This document shows positions 5,484-6,044 of a stretch of DNA of 6,044 nt, piece after piece. This stretch comes from Gemmatimonadota bacterium (lineage in GTDB: Bacteria > Gemmatimonadota > Gemmatimonadetes > Longimicrobiales > Gaopeijiaceae): contig JAUXEE010000141.1 in the NCBI GenBank assembly GCA_030618065.1, positions 1 through 6,044 of the forward strand. The letters are read 5' to 3'. The notes below the pieces were generated by a model, which had not been told where the DNA came from, made no database searches, and worked only from the letters and a program-made list of their open reading frames with translations. The position numbers and the translations under genes were made by a program. Position 1 is the stretch's first letter; every line of letters starts with the position of its first letter.

Positions 5484-6044
5484 TACCAGGCGGGAAAGAG
5501 CAATGTGGACTCGATGTCCATCCATCTCCACTTCCCGTACGGCATCGAACGCTCCGGTATCCAATGATTCACCGACCTGGTACTCCCGAGCCAGTGTCTC
5601 TCCGGTGATGAAGTCCCGAAAAACCTCCGCCGCGACCCTCACCTCCTCCGGACCGGACACACCCAGGGAGATCCGGTCGGTAATCTCCAGGCCCGAGTCC
5701 TTCCGAAAGCGTTGAATCCGATTCACCAACTCACGGGCCACACCTTCCCGCCGAAGGTCTTGATCCAGTGTGGGATCCAGAGCGGCGGTGAAGGTCCCGT
5801 CACCCTGGACCACCAGCCCTTCCTTCGCCTCCTCGATGACCTCCAACTCCCCCTCCTCCAGGGTGAAAAACTCTCCCCCGACCTCGACTTCCACCTCATT
5901 GCCCCTCCGAAAAGCGGAAAGAGCCTCCGCCGACAGGGACCGGATGGCCGTTGCCGCCGCCTCGGTTCGTTGCTGGAACCGAGGACCCAGGACCCGAAAG
6001 TTGGGTCTCGCCGCAAGTTCCACGAGGCCTTCAGCCGAGTTCAA
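5478..6044 (-). CDS. ileS: Isoleucyl-tRNA synthetase, C-terminal part (5' end outside window)
   Basis: IleS charges tRNA(Ile) with isoleucine in the cytoplasm. Only the last 188 codons are here; the frame is open to the window edge and the TTG at the edge is an internal Leu codon, not a start. The visible part is the post-anticodon-binding region: the 'RPNFRVLGPRF' segment at about residues 13-23 of the fragment, a beta-rich stretch at 50-85, and the helical signature 'LRREGVARELVNRIQ' (97-111) followed by 'SGLEITDRI' (117-125). These are typical of the IleS clade with a DUF5915-type C-terminal domain. The fragment contains no cysteine, so the C-terminal zinc finger of E. coli-type IleS is absent, which fits the eukaryote-like (type 2) IleS class. 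The stop is TGA at 5480-5478. The next gene, rluD, follows after 107 bases on the same strand. Family assignment is firm; clade assignment is an inference from the tail. Confidence 0.93.
   Translation of the reverse strand: MNSAEGLVELAARPNFRVLGPRFQQRTEAAATAIRSLSAEALSAFRRGNEVEVEVGGEFFTLEEGELEVIEEAKEGLVVQGDGTFTAALDPTLDQDLRREGVARELVNRIQRFRKDSGLEITDRISLGVSGPEEVRVAAEVFRDFITGETLAREYQVGESLDTGAFDAVREVEMDGHRVHIALSRLVD

Overview
All of the coding sequence in this window lies on the minus strand, so the biological order runs from high to low coordinates. The organism looks like a high-GC bacterium (roughly 60% G+C by eye). The mix of genes (a DnaA-derived protein, a DUF4388-TPR protein and a secreted MA-family metallopeptidase downstream of ileS and rluD) is compatible with Gemmatimonadota or a similar lineage. 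That placement is an inference from gene content and is not secure. I see no rRNA, tRNA, mobile element or CRISPR array.

Layout in transcription order. (1) 6044-5478 is the C-terminal end of isoleucyl-tRNA synthetase, cut by the window edge. (2) 5477-5371 is a 107-base spacer holding an 11-base direct repeat and an isolated Shine-Dalgarno-like GGAGG; lspA, often found between ileS and rluD, is not there. (3) 5370-4423 is an RluD-family 23S rRNA pseudouridine synthase. (4) 4435-2579 is a 618-residue DnaA-like protein, overlapping rluD by 13 bases. (5) 2579-957 is a DUF4388 plus TPR protein, starting in a TGATG overlap with the previous stop. (6) 938-1 is a membrane-tethered HExxH metallopeptidase, still open at the window edge.

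The tight spacing of rluD, the dnaA-like gene, the TPR gene and the peptidase gene (overlaps of 13 and 1 bases, then an 18-base gap) suggests one transcription unit with translational coupling, probably continuing from ileS. The first two genes are translation and ribosome housekeeping; the other three are accessory.

The most remarkable item is the DnaA-like protein. It carries two copies of the DnaA ATPase core in tandem. The first has intact Walker motifs; the second has lost the Walker A lysine and one Walker B aspartate but keeps the rest of the pattern. The DnaA DNA-binding domain is absent, so it is a paralogue, not the replication initiator. Coupling to a DUF4388-TPR scaffold protein suggests that the two products act together, in a role that the sequence does not reveal.
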